64,000 nucleotides of DNA from Clostridium sp. C8-1-8 (lineage in GTDB: Bacteria > Bacillota > Clostridia > Clostridiales > Clostridiaceae). The number at the start of each line of letters is the position of its first letter. Within the stretch, counting starts at the first letter, position 1. Shown in pieces: positions 17,618 to 27,017 of the stretch. The position numbers and the translations under genes were made by a program. The stretch is taken from NCBI RefSeq assembly GCF_009928445.1, contig NZ_JAABNO010000003.1:124001-188000 (forward strand), given 5' to 3'. Under the pieces are notes generated by a model. The model ran no database searches and was not told the origin of the DNA. It saw only the letters and a program-made list of their open reading frames with translations.

Positions 17618-17729
17618 AATTAATCTTTAGTAGATATATTACTGTAATTTGCGATTTTTTATTTCTTTACCTTATAATATAATCTATCATTATTTAATAA
17701 AATGCATCATCTATATATATCTAATTATA

Positions 17730-20465
17730 TTAAGCTGCAATAGGAAGATTATTCAAAGGATTTAGCATAGTAAAAGTAGTAGGTTGTGATGTGTACCAAG
17801 TGCCATTCTTATACCACATCTCTCCAGTTACATCAAAACCTGCTTGACCTGAACCTGGTAGCTGCTTTGACCCACTATTAAATAAAACTTTAGCTTTAGA
17901 CCAATCATTGATTGTATATACGTACCATCCATTTCCTTCTGATACCATTGCTACACCAGGCCATGCTGGTCCCTGCTTTACCTTAGTATCATCATAATAG
18001 TAAATATTAGGAGTACCCCAGCCTGTTATATTGAAAAAATGAACTTTAATTGATGCAGTAGGATTAATCGTTGGTTTAGTGTTATACCAAACTCCATTCA
18101 TATACCACTTTTCTCCGGTTACATCAAAGCCTGACTGCTGTGCTGCTGGAATTTGACTAGATCCACTATTAAAAATCACCTTGGCAGACTCCCATTTTTC
18201 TATCTTATAACCAAACCAACCGTTTCCTTCATCTGTCATTGCTACACCTGGCCACGCTGGGCCTTGCTTTACCTTAGTATCGTCATAATAATAAATATTA
18301 GGATTACTCCATCCACTTGGTTTATAAAAATGAACTGTAGTAGCTGCATTAGGGTCTGCTTTTCTATAGGTATAAGTTTGAGTACTTGTTCCAAAAGTGT
18401 TGGATGCTGAAATTTTTAAAGTCTTTGTTTGTCCAAAACTCATTCCACTGCCTATTGTTATCTTAGTACCATCTGTAAAACTAACTGGCGCTCCATTATC
18501 TAAAACATAGTTTCCTGATGTAGCCTTATTTAAAGATAAAGTAACATCTATAGTATCAGTATAAAAAGTTTGTGAACCTGGTGCTGCACTAACTACTGGT
18601 ATATCTCCTAAGGTCTCAATAAGAATTACACCTGCACTTCCAGCTGTAAAGGTAGCAGTTCCGTTATTTACTACTGTTGTTGCACCTGTATAAGCATCCC
18701 TAACTTGGGTACCATCACCAAATAGAGATGAAACATTTACAGCTGTAGACCCACTAGCTCCAATAACAACTACCACATTGTCAGCTATTCCATTCTTATT
18801 ATAGCTTCTGCTAAAGGTATATGGACTATCTGCAATTTTTGTATGAGTACCTGCACCTATTGACAGATGATTATTTCTAAACTGACCAATCTTTTGCCAA
18901 TGAGATAACACAGCTTGATTTTCTGATGTCCAGTTCATATCTGTACGTGTTTTTTGATCTGCATAGGAGCAATTATCAAAACCCCAAGGTCTTGCAGTTT
19001 CATCACCATAATATATCTGTGCTGCTCCTGGCGCCAATAACAGTGCTGTTGCTGCATTGGTCAAATCGTTTCTATTGTACAGTTTAGTGTCATGAGACGA
19101 AATATAATTAAGCACACTAAAATGCTGGCTGTTAAAAGCAGATGAATAACTAGAAAAAGTAGAGTCTAAAGTTGACATATTAAAGGTTGCATCTTTATTA
19201 TCTCTTCCTCCTGGCTGAAAAGAGAAATTAATCATCGAGTCAAACCCATTATCAAAATAAGAATCCCTTGAAACTCCATGTCCCCATGACTCACCTGTCA
19301 TCCAAAAATCTGAATCATCTATCTTCTTAGTTGGATTTGCTGCTTTCCACTCCCTTAGTGCAGCTACAGCCTGATCTTTTAAATTCTTCCAAGCATCTAT
19401 ATTAACATGCTTAGCAGTATCACATCTAAAGCCATCTACTCCATATTTTCTTACCCAATCAGTAAGCCATTTTACCTGGTAATTTTCTATTCTTCTCTGA
19501 AGACCACTCTTTGCAAAAAATGCATCTAAGGATGACTTTTCGCTATCAAGCCTTCCCTCCTTAGTCCACTTATTAACTAAAAGTGGTGGTAAGCCTGGAT
19601 CAGTAGTGGTTTCTGTTTTAAAGTCAGGAAGCCCTGAAAGACATATTGTCTTATCATCACCACTTTCACTACCATCATATCCTGGAAATGCCTTTGTCTG
19701 ATTATTACCTAAGTTGGCTGGTGACTTTCTTATCCAAGCAGGCGACCACCACTTTTGCCATGAGTTATAATCACTCATATCCATATATAGAGGATCCTTG
19801 CTCCAACTAGCATCACTTGGAGAACCATAGTAATAATCCTTCCAATTGCTTGTAAGTTTACCAAACCCAAATTCATCCATATCCTTTAAGGTTGGATAAC
19901 CGGCATGATTCATAACCACGTCAAATACAACTCTTATTCCATGACTATGAGCTGTATCTATAAATTGCTGCAAGTCTTGTTCAGAGCCCATATTTTTATC
20001 CATAGATGTATAATCTAATGTATAATACCCATGATATGCATAATGTCTAAATCCATCTCCGCCTGTCCATCCATGAATCTGTTCATAAGGTGCTGTAATC
20101 CAAATTGCATTTACTCCAAGATTATCAAAATAACCTTCTTGAACCTTCTGGGTCATTCCCTTTAAATCACCGCCATGAAAAGTTGCAGGTTGATCCTTAT
20201 AACCAGAAACCTCTTTTCCATTTAGATCTAATTCTCGCCCATAAGAATGGTTATTTGAAGAATCTCCATCTAAAAATCTGTCAGTCAATGCAAAATATAC
20301 TGTTGCATTATCCCAGGAGAATGGCTTTTTCCCACTTTGAACCTCACTATACGTCACCTTAGCCTTTACATTTTCAGCATATACCTTAGTTGTTCCCGCA
20401 GCTAGCAGGTTTGCTGTCACTACCAATGCTGTAACTACACTCAATAGCCTTTTTCTTAATCCCAT
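17730..20465 (-). CDS. Secreted alpha-amylase (GH13) with two starch-binding modules
   Basis: About 911 residues. A signal peptide (GLRKRLLSVVTALVVTANLLAAGTTKVYA) precedes a GH13 barrel: DVVMNH (region I), GFRCDTAKH with nucleophile Asp349, WMTGESWGHG with acid/base Glu392, and ISSHDT with Asp459. An immunoglobulin-like segment (VVSAAPGSQTFYTDTIDVTLSL) leads to two tandem CBM26-like modules of about 85 residues that share IYYYDDTKVKQGPAWPGVAM. It hydrolyses extracellular starch. ATG 20465 is chosen because GGAGG is 9 bases upstream; the frame continues to TTG 20483 inside that site. No SLH or sortase anchor is present. A LacI-type palindrome lies at 20791. Confidence 0.94.
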   Translation of the reverse strand: MGLRKRLLSVVTALVVTANLLAAGTTKVYAENVKAKVTYSEVQSGKKPFSWDNATVYFALTDRFLDGDSSNNHSYGRELDLNGKEVSGYKDQPATFHGGDLKGMTQKVQEGYFDNLGVNAIWITAPYEQIHGWTGGDGFRHYAYHGYYTLDYTSMDKNMGSEQDLQQFIDTAHSHGIRVVFDVVMNHAGYPTLKDMDEFGFGKLTSNWKDYYYGSPSDASWSKDPLYMDMSDYNSWQKWWSPAWIRKSPANLGNNQTKAFPGYDGSESGDDKTICLSGLPDFKTETTTDPGLPPLLVNKWTKEGRLDSEKSSLDAFFAKSGLQRRIENYQVKWLTDWVRKYGVDGFRCDTAKHVNIDAWKNLKDQAVAALREWKAANPTKKIDDSDFWMTGESWGHGVSRDSYFDNGFDSMINFSFQPGGRDNKDATFNMSTLDSTFSSYSSAFNSQHFSVLNYISSHDTKLYNRNDLTNAATALLLAPGAAQIYYGDETARPWGFDNCSYADQKTRTDMNWTSENQAVLSHWQKIGQFRNNHLSIGAGTHTKIADSPYTFSRSYNKNGIADNVVVVIGASGSTAVNVSSLFGDGTQVRDAYTGATTVVNNGTATFTAGSAGVILIETLGDIPVVSAAPGSQTFYTDTIDVTLSLNKATSGNYVLDNGAPVSFTDGTKITIGSGMSFGQTKTLKISASNTFGTSTQTYTYRKADPNAATTVHFYKPSGWSNPNIYYYDDTKVKQGPAWPGVAMTDEGNGWFGYKIEKWESAKVIFNSGSSQIPAAQQSGFDVTGEKWYMNGVWYNTKPTINPTASIKVHFFNITGWGTPNIYYYDDTKVKQGPAWPGVAMVSEGNGWYVYTINDWSKAKVLFNSGSKQLPGSGQAGFDVTGEMWYKNGTWYTSQPTTFTMLNPLNNLPIAA

Positions 20466-21025
20466 TAATAAAAACCTCCACAAAAAGTATTAAGCTATTG
20501 TCCCCATTACTCAGCATAAGAATTTTGTAAAGCTTCTAATTTACTTTACATAGCTTTTCCTATACTAATTTTCCCATAGACCGAAGTTACTTAAATCATT
20601 TCTAAATATTGATACAAATCTCTTATTAAACATAGATAAATCAGAACTTACATAACTTATATTAAATTTTTCGACTAAGCTATTCATCTATATTATAAAA
20701 ATCATATCATTGCCTATTACGGTGTTACATAATCATTTTAATTGGTAATAAATGGTTACAGTTTCATTATAATATGTATCCACTTTCTTTTGCAACCGAT
20801 TGCACAAATGTAAATCATTGTAATTATTTTTTCGTAACTTCTCACAAAATACAATATATCTAATTGTATAATCTATGATTTTATATTTTAGATTATATTG
20901 TCCAAAAATCTATTCAATATTATGATAATGGCTTCTTCTCTTTCCAATATTAAATAGGCATATTTACTTTTTTAAAGCACAAGCTATTATCGTAACAAAT
21001 GTTTTATTGATGGAGGTGTTTTGAC
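20466..21025. other. 560-base regulatory region between amylase and DUF2382 gene
   Basis: A divergent promoter region, very AT-rich, carrying the LacI/CcpA-type palindrome at 20791-20804. No ORF of note. The amylase probably has a long leader or its promoter lies near the palindrome. Confidence 0.5.
20791..20804. promoter_or_regulatory. LacI/CcpA-family operator-like palindrome
   Basis: TGCAACCGATTGCA, a near-perfect palindrome with the central CG typical of LacI-family sites. The same core, TGCAATCGATTGCA, occurs at 35084-35097. Near an amylase gene, a maltose-type or catabolite regulator is the natural guess. Confidence 0.5.
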
Positions 21026-21463
21026 ATGGGGATTTTAGGAGGAATTTTTGGAAACGATGAAAACAAAAAGGATACCGATGAAGCGAAACTTAGCCTACGT
21101 AAAGAAGAACTTGATGTAGCAAAAAATAGAGTTCAAAAAGGCGAAGTAGAACTTGGTAAAGAAATTGTAGAGGAACATAAAGAAATGGACGTTCCTGTAA
21201 CTCATGAAGAAGTAGTAATCGAAAGAAAATCCTTAAATAATGAAGTATGTGATACACCTATATCTGATGAGGAAACCATAAGAATTCCTGTCAGTGAAGA
21301 AAAAGTTAATGTTGGAAAACATACTGTTGTAACAGGAGAAGTTTCTGCCCACAAACGTTCAGTTGAAGGAACCGAGCATATTGATGAAACTTTGAGAAGA
21401 GAAGAAGCAAGAGTTAATAGAATCGGAGATCCTGACGTAGTAGATAGCGAAGTCGATCATTAG
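21026..21463 (+). CDS. DUF2382 (YsnF/AvaK-type) stress-associated protein
   Basis: The 145-residue acidic soluble protein has the DUF2382 pattern: LSLRKEELDVAKNRVQKGEVELGKEIVEEHKEMDVPVTHEEVVIERKS, then IRIPVSEEKVNVGKHTVVTGEVSAHKR and EHIDETLRREEARV. The two halves are internal repeats of about 50 residues. Proteins of this family accompany stress responses in Bacillus and Deinococcus; the molecular role is unknown. It is followed by a terminator and then a diverged paralogue. Start ATG after GGAGG. Confidence 0.87.
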   Translation: MGILGGIFGNDENKKDTDEAKLSLRKEELDVAKNRVQKGEVELGKEIVEEHKEMDVPVTHEEVVIERKSLNNEVCDTPISDEETIRIPVSEEKVNVGKHTVVTGEVSAHKRSVEGTEHIDETLRREEARVNRIGDPDVVDSEVDH

Positions 21464-21470
21464 TAAAACA

Positions 21471-21511
21471 AAAACACCTCCAATCTTATATTAAGTTTGA
21501 GAGGTGTTTTT
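21471..21511 (+). terminator. Terminator between the two DUF2382 genes
   Basis: Arms of at least 9 bp (AAACACCTC / GAGGTGTTT) followed by a run of 7 Ts. The second gene must read through or use its own promoter within about 20 bases, so it may be a read-through pair. Confidence 0.85.
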
Positions 21512-21533
21512 TTAAGATAACCGGAGGTAAAGT

Positions 21534-21926
21534 ATGAACGATAACTTACAAGATATAAGTATAAAACTTAAAGAAGAACAACTTGACCTAGCTAAAGAAT
21601 GGATTAAAACTGGAGATGTTAAAATATATAAAGAACTTCTATCTGAAGAAAAAGTTTTTAGTATCCCTATCCAACTAGAAGTATTGATTATAGAAAAAAC
21701 ATCTGTTGATAATTGTAATAAGAAAAATCATTATAATCCTGAAGACCTAATTTGCATTCCTCTAAGCGAAGAGAGGGTTGATTTCTCAAAACATATGGTA
21801 AAACTAGAAGACGTATCGGTATATAAACAACAGTTTGAAGAACTAGTTCATATAGAAGAGACACTAAAACATGAAGAAGCAAAAGTAAAAATCTCAGGCT
21901 CTCCAGTTGTAATTGATAATTCTTAG
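21534..21926 (+). CDS. DUF2382 protein, diverged paralogue
   Basis: 130 residues with the same two-repeat plan as the gene before it (LKEEQLDLAKEWIKTGDVKIYKELLSEEK, then ICIPLSEERVDFSKHMVKLEDVSVYKQ and ETLKHEEAKV), but lacking the glycine-rich head MGILGGIFG. It probably arose by tandem duplication. ATG follows CGGAGG. Only 22 bases separate it from the preceding terminator, so its expression depends on read-through or a promoter hidden in the upstream gene. Confidence 0.82.
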   Translation: MNDNLQDISIKLKEEQLDLAKEWIKTGDVKIYKELLSEEKVFSIPIQLEVLIIEKTSVDNCNKKNHYNPEDLICIPLSEERVDFSKHMVKLEDVSVYKQQFEELVHIEETLKHEEAKVKISGSPVVIDNS

Positions 21927-21952
21927 TAAGGTATCTTACTTTGATATATACG

Positions 21953-21986
21953 AAAAACTCCTCCAAATTGCTTTAGAGGAGTTTTT
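21953..21986. terminator. Bidirectional terminator
   Basis: Perfect 11-bp arms AAAAACTCCTC and GAGGAGTTTTT, shared by the plus-strand DUF2382 gene and the convergent YihY gene ending at 22003. Confidence 0.87.
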
Positions 21987-22002
21987 TTAAGCATAAATTT
22001 AC

Positions 22003-22851
22003 TTATATATGAAATCTTATATTATTAATTCGATGAGTTATTATCTTATTACTTCTAGAAGTCATTGAAGCATTAAACTCTCCTCCCATAATAACTATTA
22101 TAGAAGCTAAAAATAGCCATGTTAGTAAGAACATAACAGCCCCTAGACTTCCATAAATTAAAGAATAGTTAGCAAAGTTGTCCACATAATATGCAAAAAT
22201 ACTAGATACAGCCATCATTCCAATGGTTGAAAATATTGCTCCAGGTATAACTTCCTTCCATTTAAGCTTAGTACTTGGCGCAAAATAATAAAGTAAAGTA
22301 AACACTCCTGTGCCTAAAGCAACAACAATAGAATACCTACCAATACTCCATACAGTAGATAGACTATGAAGAAACTCAAACTTTTTATCCACTTCTCTCC
22401 ATATAATTCTTCCAAAAACAAGTAATAATCCAACTAAAATTATTAAAAATGCCATGCCGATAGTACAAAGCATAGATACAATTCTTACAATTATAAAGGA
22501 TCTTGTTTCAATTATATCGTAAGCTTTATTCAGGCCCTTTATTACCGAATTAAATGCAGCGGATGCAGTCCACAAGGTGACAATTAAACTAAAGGACATC
22601 AATCCACTATTTCTCTTATTAATAATTTCTAATACTGAATTTCTTATAAGATTAAATACATTCTCAGGAAGTATTTTATTAAGTATCATTAATATATCCA
22701 TTCCATTTAGAGATGTACGTCCTAAAATAGTCATTAAAAAAATAAGAAACGGAAAAAATGAAAGCAACAAATTAAATGCTAACTGTGAGCTTAATGACGG
22801 TACATCATCATCATTAAATCTTTTAAATAAATCTAAAATAAGTTCTAACAT
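22003..22851 (-). CDS. YihY/BrkB family inner-membrane protein
   Basis: This is a 282-residue protein with about six membrane segments: LAFNLLLSFFPFLIFLMTILG near the start, VTLWTASAAFNSVIKGLNKAYD in the middle, then YYFAPSTKLKWKEVIPGAIFSTIGM and SLGAVMFLLTWLFLASIIVIMGGEFNA at the end. These are the hallmark segments of the family once misnamed RNase BN. Its function is uncertain; some members transport or export. Single gene, short basic tail SRSNKIITHRINNIRFHI. Confidence 0.92.
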   Translation of the reverse strand: MLELILDLFKRFNDDDVPSLSSQLAFNLLLSFFPFLIFLMTILGRTSLNGMDILMILNKILPENVFNLIRNSVLEIINKRNSGLMSFSLIVTLWTASAAFNSVIKGLNKAYDIIETRSFIIVRIVSMLCTIGMAFLIILVGLLLVFGRIIWREVDKKFEFLHSLSTVWSIGRYSIVVALGTGVFTLLYYFAPSTKLKWKEVIPGAIFSTIGMMAVSSIFAYYVDNFANYSLIYGSLGAVMFLLTWLFLASIIVIMGGEFNASMTSRSNKIITHRINNIRFHI

Positions 22852-22992
22852 ACTATATACCTTAATCCTTTTCTAATTACAACTATATAATATACCACTA
22901 ACTTTCTATTATAACAATAAGCCTCTCTTCCTAGCATAGAGATATAACTATTTTTAATAAAATTCATTTTTTTAATTTTTTCCAAAACTGTA

Positions 22993-23021
22993 TTGACATT
23001 ATATGTAATGCGAGTTATATT
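22993..23021 (+). promoter_or_regulatory. SigA-type promoter of the padR operon
   Basis: TTGACA (22993-22998), a 17-base spacer, TATATT (23016-23021). Confidence 0.75.
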
Positions 23022-23044
23022 ATATATATCAGGTTGATATATAT
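23022..23044. promoter_or_regulatory. Operator-like palindrome over the padR promoter
   Basis: Arms ATATATATCA and TGATATATAT (10 bp, 3-base centre) sit immediately after the -10 box, where a bound repressor would block transcription. PadR autoregulation is the natural reading. Confidence 0.55.
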
Positions 23045-23091
23045 CTCCGTTGAATATATCAAAGTTGAATAACAGTAAAGGTGTGATTGAT

Positions 23092-23649
23092 TTGGCAAAG
23101 ATAAATAAAACTAAATATGCTCTACTAGGAGTATTAAATATTATTTCCGGATCAGGATATGACATAAAAAAATTCTGTGATTCCTCTATAGGATTCTTCT
23201 GGAATGAAAATTACGGTCATATCTACCCCGTATTACAAAAGCTCGAAGAAGATGAACTAGTTACCAAACGTGTAGAGCAGACAGAAGGCAAACCTTCAAG
23301 AAACGTATACTCTATCACCGAAAAAGGAAGAACTGAATTAGAAGAATGGCTCAAACTTCCTACAGAAAAACAACCAGTTAGATCTGAACTTCTTCTTAAG
23401 CTTTTTCTTTCTAGAAACTTACCTGCTGAAGATATAGTTAAGAACATGGAAGAAATAAAACAACAATCCTTGAAGGAGTTAGAACAATATGATCTAATAG
23501 AAAATTTAATAATGAGTAGAAAAGATAAGGTTGACGAAAAAACCTTCGCTCTTTGGAAGATAACCTTGCGTAATGGTAGAATAGGCGAAGAAGCCAGGCT
23601 GAAATGGTGTGAAGAATCTTTACAAACCTTAAAAGAGATATCTAAGTAA
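23092..23649 (+). CDS. PadR-family transcriptional regulator
   Basis: 185 residues from TTG 23092, which has AAAGGTGTGA upstream and gives the normal family start (AKINKTKYALLGVLNIISGSGYDIKKF). The longer frame from ATG 23050 would add 14 residues lying in the operator/leader. The winged helix (GHIYPVLQKLEEDELVTKR, then RNVYSITEKGRTELEEWL) and the C-terminal dimerisation helices identify a PadR-s2/VirR-like repressor. First gene of an operon with a flavodoxin-fold reductase and a membrane protein, so it probably senses a substrate of those. Confidence 0.9.
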   Translation: MAKINKTKYALLGVLNIISGSGYDIKKFCDSSIGFFWNENYGHIYPVLQKLEEDELVTKRVEQTEGKPSRNVYSITEKGRTELEEWLKLPTEKQPVRSELLLKLFLSRNLPAEDIVKNMEEIKQQSLKELEQYDLIENLIMSRKDKVDEKTFALWKITLRNGRIGEEARLKWCEESLQTLKEISK

Positions 23650-23689
23650 TAATTTAATGTAATGAAAAAAAAGATTGGAGGATATATAA

Positions 23690-24391
23690 ATGAAAGTCTT
23701 AGCTTTAAATGGAAGTCCACGAGGAAAGTACGGCAATACTGAAGTTCTTTTAGATAAGTTTGTTAACGGCTGCAAAATAGTAGGAGCTGATACTGAAGTA
23801 ATTTATTTAAAGGAGAAAAATATTGGACATTGCCAAGGATGTTTTTGTTGCTGGACAAAAACTCCTGGTAAGTGTATCCTAAAAGATGATATGGAAGAGT
23901 TATTAATAAAGGTATCAGAAGCAGATGTCATTGTTTATGCTACCCCGCTCTATTACTTTACAGTAACAGGTATCATGAAAGACTTTATGGATCGTATGTT
24001 ACCATTAAACCTAGGGGAAATAGTTGAAAATGATCAAAACTACTCTCATCCTAGACGCTTTAAGAAAACAAATCCTACGAAGACTGTTTTGATTTCAAAC
24101 TCTGGCTTTCCAGGTAACTATAACTTTTCTGGTCTAGTTGAAACCTTTAAAATTCTAACAAACGGAACCCTTGCTGGTACAATACTCTGCGCTCAAGGTG
24201 GTGTGCTCCAAGGTATAAGAAAAAGCGAAACATTAACAGAACTTTATAAGCCATACTTTTCAGCCTTAGAAAACGCTGGACAAGAGATATTAAATTTAGG
24301 TTACATCAAACCTGAAACTCAAAAAATTCTTGATACAAATGTTATACCATCAGAAATTTATATAAACAATGCCAATAAAAATTGGCACTAA
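23690..24391 (+). CDS. Flavodoxin-fold NAD(P)H:quinone/FMN reductase
   Basis: The 233-residue protein has the FMN phosphate loop LNGSPRGKYGNTEVLL at 5-20, a CxGCFCCW cluster (HCQGCFCCWTKTPGKC, 44-59) of the NADPH-dependent FMN reductase/iron-sulfur flavoprotein group, and the flavin-contact TPLYYFTVTGIMKDFMDR. It likely reduces quinones, nitro compounds or metals using bound FMN. It lies 40 bases after the PadR gene and is presumably derepressed with it. Start ATG after GGAGG. Confidence 0.9.
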   Translation: MKVLALNGSPRGKYGNTEVLLDKFVNGCKIVGADTEVIYLKEKNIGHCQGCFCCWTKTPGKCILKDDMEELLIKVSEADVIVYATPLYYFTVTGIMKDFMDRMLPLNLGEIVENDQNYSHPRRFKKTNPTKTVLISNSGFPGNYNFSGLVETFKILTNGTLAGTILCAQGGVLQGIRKSETLTELYKPYFSALENAGQEILNLGYIKPETQKILDTNVIPSEIYINNANKNWH

Positions 24392-24409
24392 TAGAAAGGA
24401 AGATTTATC

Positions 24410-25057
24410 ATGGAAAAATTATCACCTAATTCTACAAATACAAATCCTTCATTAATTAAAGTAGTATTAAATAAAGATTTTGTTATAAGTGCACTTATAC
24501 CAATAATCATCTTTGTAGGTTTTGATAAGGCAAAGCTAACACTTATAGGAATTATACTTTCAGCCTTATGGAGTATATCTGTTATTGCTTCTGGATTTAT
24601 AAAGGAGCGTAAAATAAATGCTTTAGCAGCCTTCGCAGGAACCTTTGCTGTAATTGGTCTAGTTGGAACTATAATTTCAAAAAACGAAAAATTTTATTTT
24701 ATCGCACCTATTATACAAGATGCATTGCTAGCCCTAGTATTCTTCGGTTCTTTATTATTCAATAGATCTTTAGTTCAAGTCATAGCTGAGCAAACCTATA
24801 TAAAAAATATTCCTGACAAAATAATAAATAATCCAAGATATCAATCAGCTTGGAGAATACTAACTATTGCCTGGGGTACTCTTAATGTTGTTCAAGCAAT
24901 TATTAGAGCCTTGCTTTTAAACCATATGTCTATGAGCTCGTATTTCGCTGTTAATACAACAATATCTAACATTTCCGACGCTTTACTAATTATATTCTGT
25001 ATAATGTTCCCTAAATGGTACCTTTTAAGAAAAACAAATACTTCTAACGCAAATTAG
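24410..25057 (+). CDS. VC0807-like integral membrane protein
   Basis: 215 residues with six hydrophobic segments: FVISALIPIIIFVGF near 25-40, WSISVIASGFI, LVGTIIS, DALLALVFFGSLLF, then two C-terminal spans. The motif RYQSAWRILTIAWGTLNVVQAIIRALLL fits the VC0807/DUF3159-type family of uncharacterised membrane proteins. Third gene of the PadR operon, 18 bases after the reductase gene; it may carry the compound that the reductase handles. A bidirectional terminator follows. Confidence 0.75.
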   Translation: MEKLSPNSTNTNPSLIKVVLNKDFVISALIPIIIFVGFDKAKLTLIGIILSALWSISVIASGFIKERKINALAAFAGTFAVIGLVGTIISKNEKFYFIAPIIQDALLALVFFGSLLFNRSLVQVIAEQTYIKNIPDKIINNPRYQSAWRILTIAWGTLNVVQAIIRALLLNHMSMSSYFAVNTTISNISDALLIIFCIMFPKWYLLRKTNTSNAN

Positions 25058-25177
25058 ATCTTTCCTCACACTATTTTTTCAGCATATTATATAATACTTC
25101 TTAGTTTAAATAACTTAATTTCAACACGGTGCATTACCATAACCTAAAAGATAAATTATTTATATAATAGCTGCAAA

Positions 25178-25212
25178 AAACAAGCTTATCTAAAGTTAGA
25201 TAAGCTTGTTTT
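25178..25212. terminator. Bidirectional terminator
   Basis: Long arms AACAAGCTTATCTA / TAGATAAGCTTGTT with a 4-base loop and a T-run on the plus side; it also ends the convergent gene at 25213. Confidence 0.87.
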
Positions 25213-26073
25213 TTATTCTGTCCAATATGACGGACGAATTATATGAGCTGGTAACTTTGTACTTAAATCTCCTTTTGCTGTATTTATCTGTGCTTGAGTT
25301 ATATATATGGTATTAGTTAAATTTGCCCCTCTAAGATCTGCATCTCTCAAATCTGCACCAATTAAATCAGTACAGTTAAGTTCATTATTTTTAAGGTCTG
25401 CAGCCATAAGAAGAGCCCCGCTTAAATCAGCTCCTTTAACATTAATTTTCTTTAGATCCGCACCTATCAGATCAAGTCGTCCTGCAATTCTTCTTTTTTG
25501 TTTCACGTTGTTCTCTTTACCCTTAAGTAAATTGTTTCTAACCTCTTTACTTGTCTTTTTAAGTAATGCGTTTACTCTGTCTCTATGTGATTCTAGATCA
25601 AGTGACCTTAAGTCATCATCCCTTAAAAACGTCATTTCTTTTGTTTCATTGATTAGAATAGTTATCTTACTTTTAATCTCTTTATCACTACTCTTGTTTA
25701 ATGCATCTGTAAGATACCACTGCATCTCATGAAGCTGCTTTACAATTAAAAATATATCAAACATGTCTTTAGCTGATTCTGGATGGTTCCTCCAGCTACT
25801 TCCCTTATATGTATTCTGAGCTACCTTCTGTCCTGCGCCAAAGCAGTCATAAGAGGTACATCCCTTAAGGCCCTTGCTTCTAAGGTCCTTATGTATCTTA
25901 CAGCTAAAATCTTCATTCAAATTTAAACATGGTTTACCTGCCTCCTTATCAGAAGGAAATCCTTCAAAGGCAGAAAAGTATAATGCTACACAGCAAAACC
26001 CAAAGCACTTCTTACAATCAATCCTTAAGTCCTTATATGAATCTATATCTATTTTTTCTTTACTTTTGTCCAT
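25213..26073 (-). CDS. Cys-cluster (YkgJ-like) plus pentapeptide-repeat protein
   Basis: 286 residues in two parts. Residues 20-85 are Cys-rich (DCKKCFGFCCVALYF, then PCLNLNEDFSCKIH and GCTSYDCFG), a pattern of zinc/iron-chelating YkgJ-like proteins. Residues 200-265 are A(D/N)LxxAxL pentapeptides (LDLIGADLKKINVKGADL, then DLIGADLRDADLRGANL). A helical linker joins them. The tail ending HIIRPSYWTE is not repetitive. The fusion is known in Firmicutes but has no established function. The minus-strand terminator is the shared hairpin at 25178-25212. Confidence 0.82.
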   Translation of the reverse strand: MDKSKEKIDIDSYKDLRIDCKKCFGFCCVALYFSAFEGFPSDKEAGKPCLNLNEDFSCKIHKDLRSKGLKGCTSYDCFGAGQKVAQNTYKGSSWRNHPESAKDMFDIFLIVKQLHEMQWYLTDALNKSSDKEIKSKITILINETKEMTFLRDDDLRSLDLESHRDRVNALLKKTSKEVRNNLLKGKENNVKQKRRIAGRLDLIGADLKKINVKGADLSGALLMAADLKNNELNCTDLIGADLRDADLRGANLTNTIYITQAQINTAKGDLSTKLPAHIIRPSYWTE

Positions 26074-26168
26074 AAGCTAGATCACTCCATAACTTCTATA
26101 AAATTGCCTTTTTTAATAGATTAATTGATAAAATCAACTACTATTATATACTGTTTACAAATAAAAGA

Positions 26169-26200
26169 AAACTTGCCACGGTCTTGTACAAGGCAAGTTT
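26169..26200. terminator. Terminator of the gene at 26230
   Basis: Arms AAACTTGCC and GGCAAGTTT (9 bp) around a 14-base loop with flanking A and T runs. Confidence 0.8.
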
Positions 26201-26229
26201 TTATATAGTGCTTTAACAACACCAATTTT

Positions 26230-26823
26230 CTAAATTGAAAGTTCCAACCCAAAATACCTTTTATTATCATAATCAACAAACTTTATACTACCATTGTAAA
26301 GTACTGTTCCAGCATACTTCCCCATGGTTATAACCACATAATTTTTTATATTTCTATCTAAGGATTTTAGGTTAAACTTAAGTTGTGTAAGAGTTTTTCT
26401 ATACTGCTGAGGATTTAACCTCATTATGCCTAAGGATGAAAGTTCTTTATCCTGCAACATGCCATCTCTATTATCATCTCCAATCAATATTAATGCATTT
26501 GATAAGCCTGATGAAACATCACATAGCTTAAGTAGCTTTCCATCTGTTCCAAAGGCACTTAACTGTTTGTTATTATTGGAGCTTCTTTCTATTTCAATGA
26601 CATTTGCACTTTCACTGAGCATATTTATATCAGTCTTAAAGTCCGCTAATACAATATTATTTTTCTTAGCCTGCACAGTTAACTTATTTAGATAAGAAAT
26701 AGTAAAGAAAGATCCCATTAGTATAAGTGCAAAAAAGAGAATTTTTATATTAGCAGATTTATTCATTAGTTTCTTTGAGCTATTATTCTTATGTTTATAA
26801 GCTAGTAAATTTTTGGTATACAT
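26230..26823 (-). CDS. Membrane-anchored pilin-like or secreted protein
   Basis: 197 residues with a basic N-terminus (KHKNNSSKKLMNKSANIK), one hydrophobic segment (ILFFALILMGSFFTISYL, 28-45) and an extracytoplasmic domain. The length, the position of the hydrophobic helix and the following helical ADFKTDINMLSESANVIEIE resemble GspH/FimT pseudopilins, but there is no prepilin cleavage motif GFTLxE. DDNRDGMLQDKEL looks like a calcium-binding loop. No pilus genes are nearby, so function is open. Monocistronic. Confidence 0.5.
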   Translation of the reverse strand: MYTKNLLAYKHKNNSSKKLMNKSANIKILFFALILMGSFFTISYLNKLTVQAKKNNIVLADFKTDINMLSESANVIEIERSSNNNKQLSAFGTDGKLLKLCDVSSGLSNALILIGDDNRDGMLQDKELSSLGIMRLNPQQYRKTLTQLKFNLKSLDRNIKNYVVITMGKYAGTVLYNGSIKFVDYDNKRYFGLELSI

Positions 26824-27017
26824 TATTTCACCTATCCTTTAGAAGCTATTTATTGATTTAAGTTTAATATGTGATTATTAATTACATCTTATTCCTATGT
26901 AAAGAACAAGTTAAACTTAATAATTATTCAAATTCAATCTTAATATGAATTTAATCAATATTTAATTAGTAATTAACTTCAACCTAGTATGATGATATCA
27001 TAAGAGAGGTGATATAA

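Noticed and set aside
17750..18330. Tandem DNA repeat in the amylase 3' part
   Set aside because: It is explained by the two homologous starch-binding modules, not an independent repeat element.
20466..20483. Longer amylase N-terminus
   Set aside because: The TTG start is part of the ribosome site for ATG 20465.
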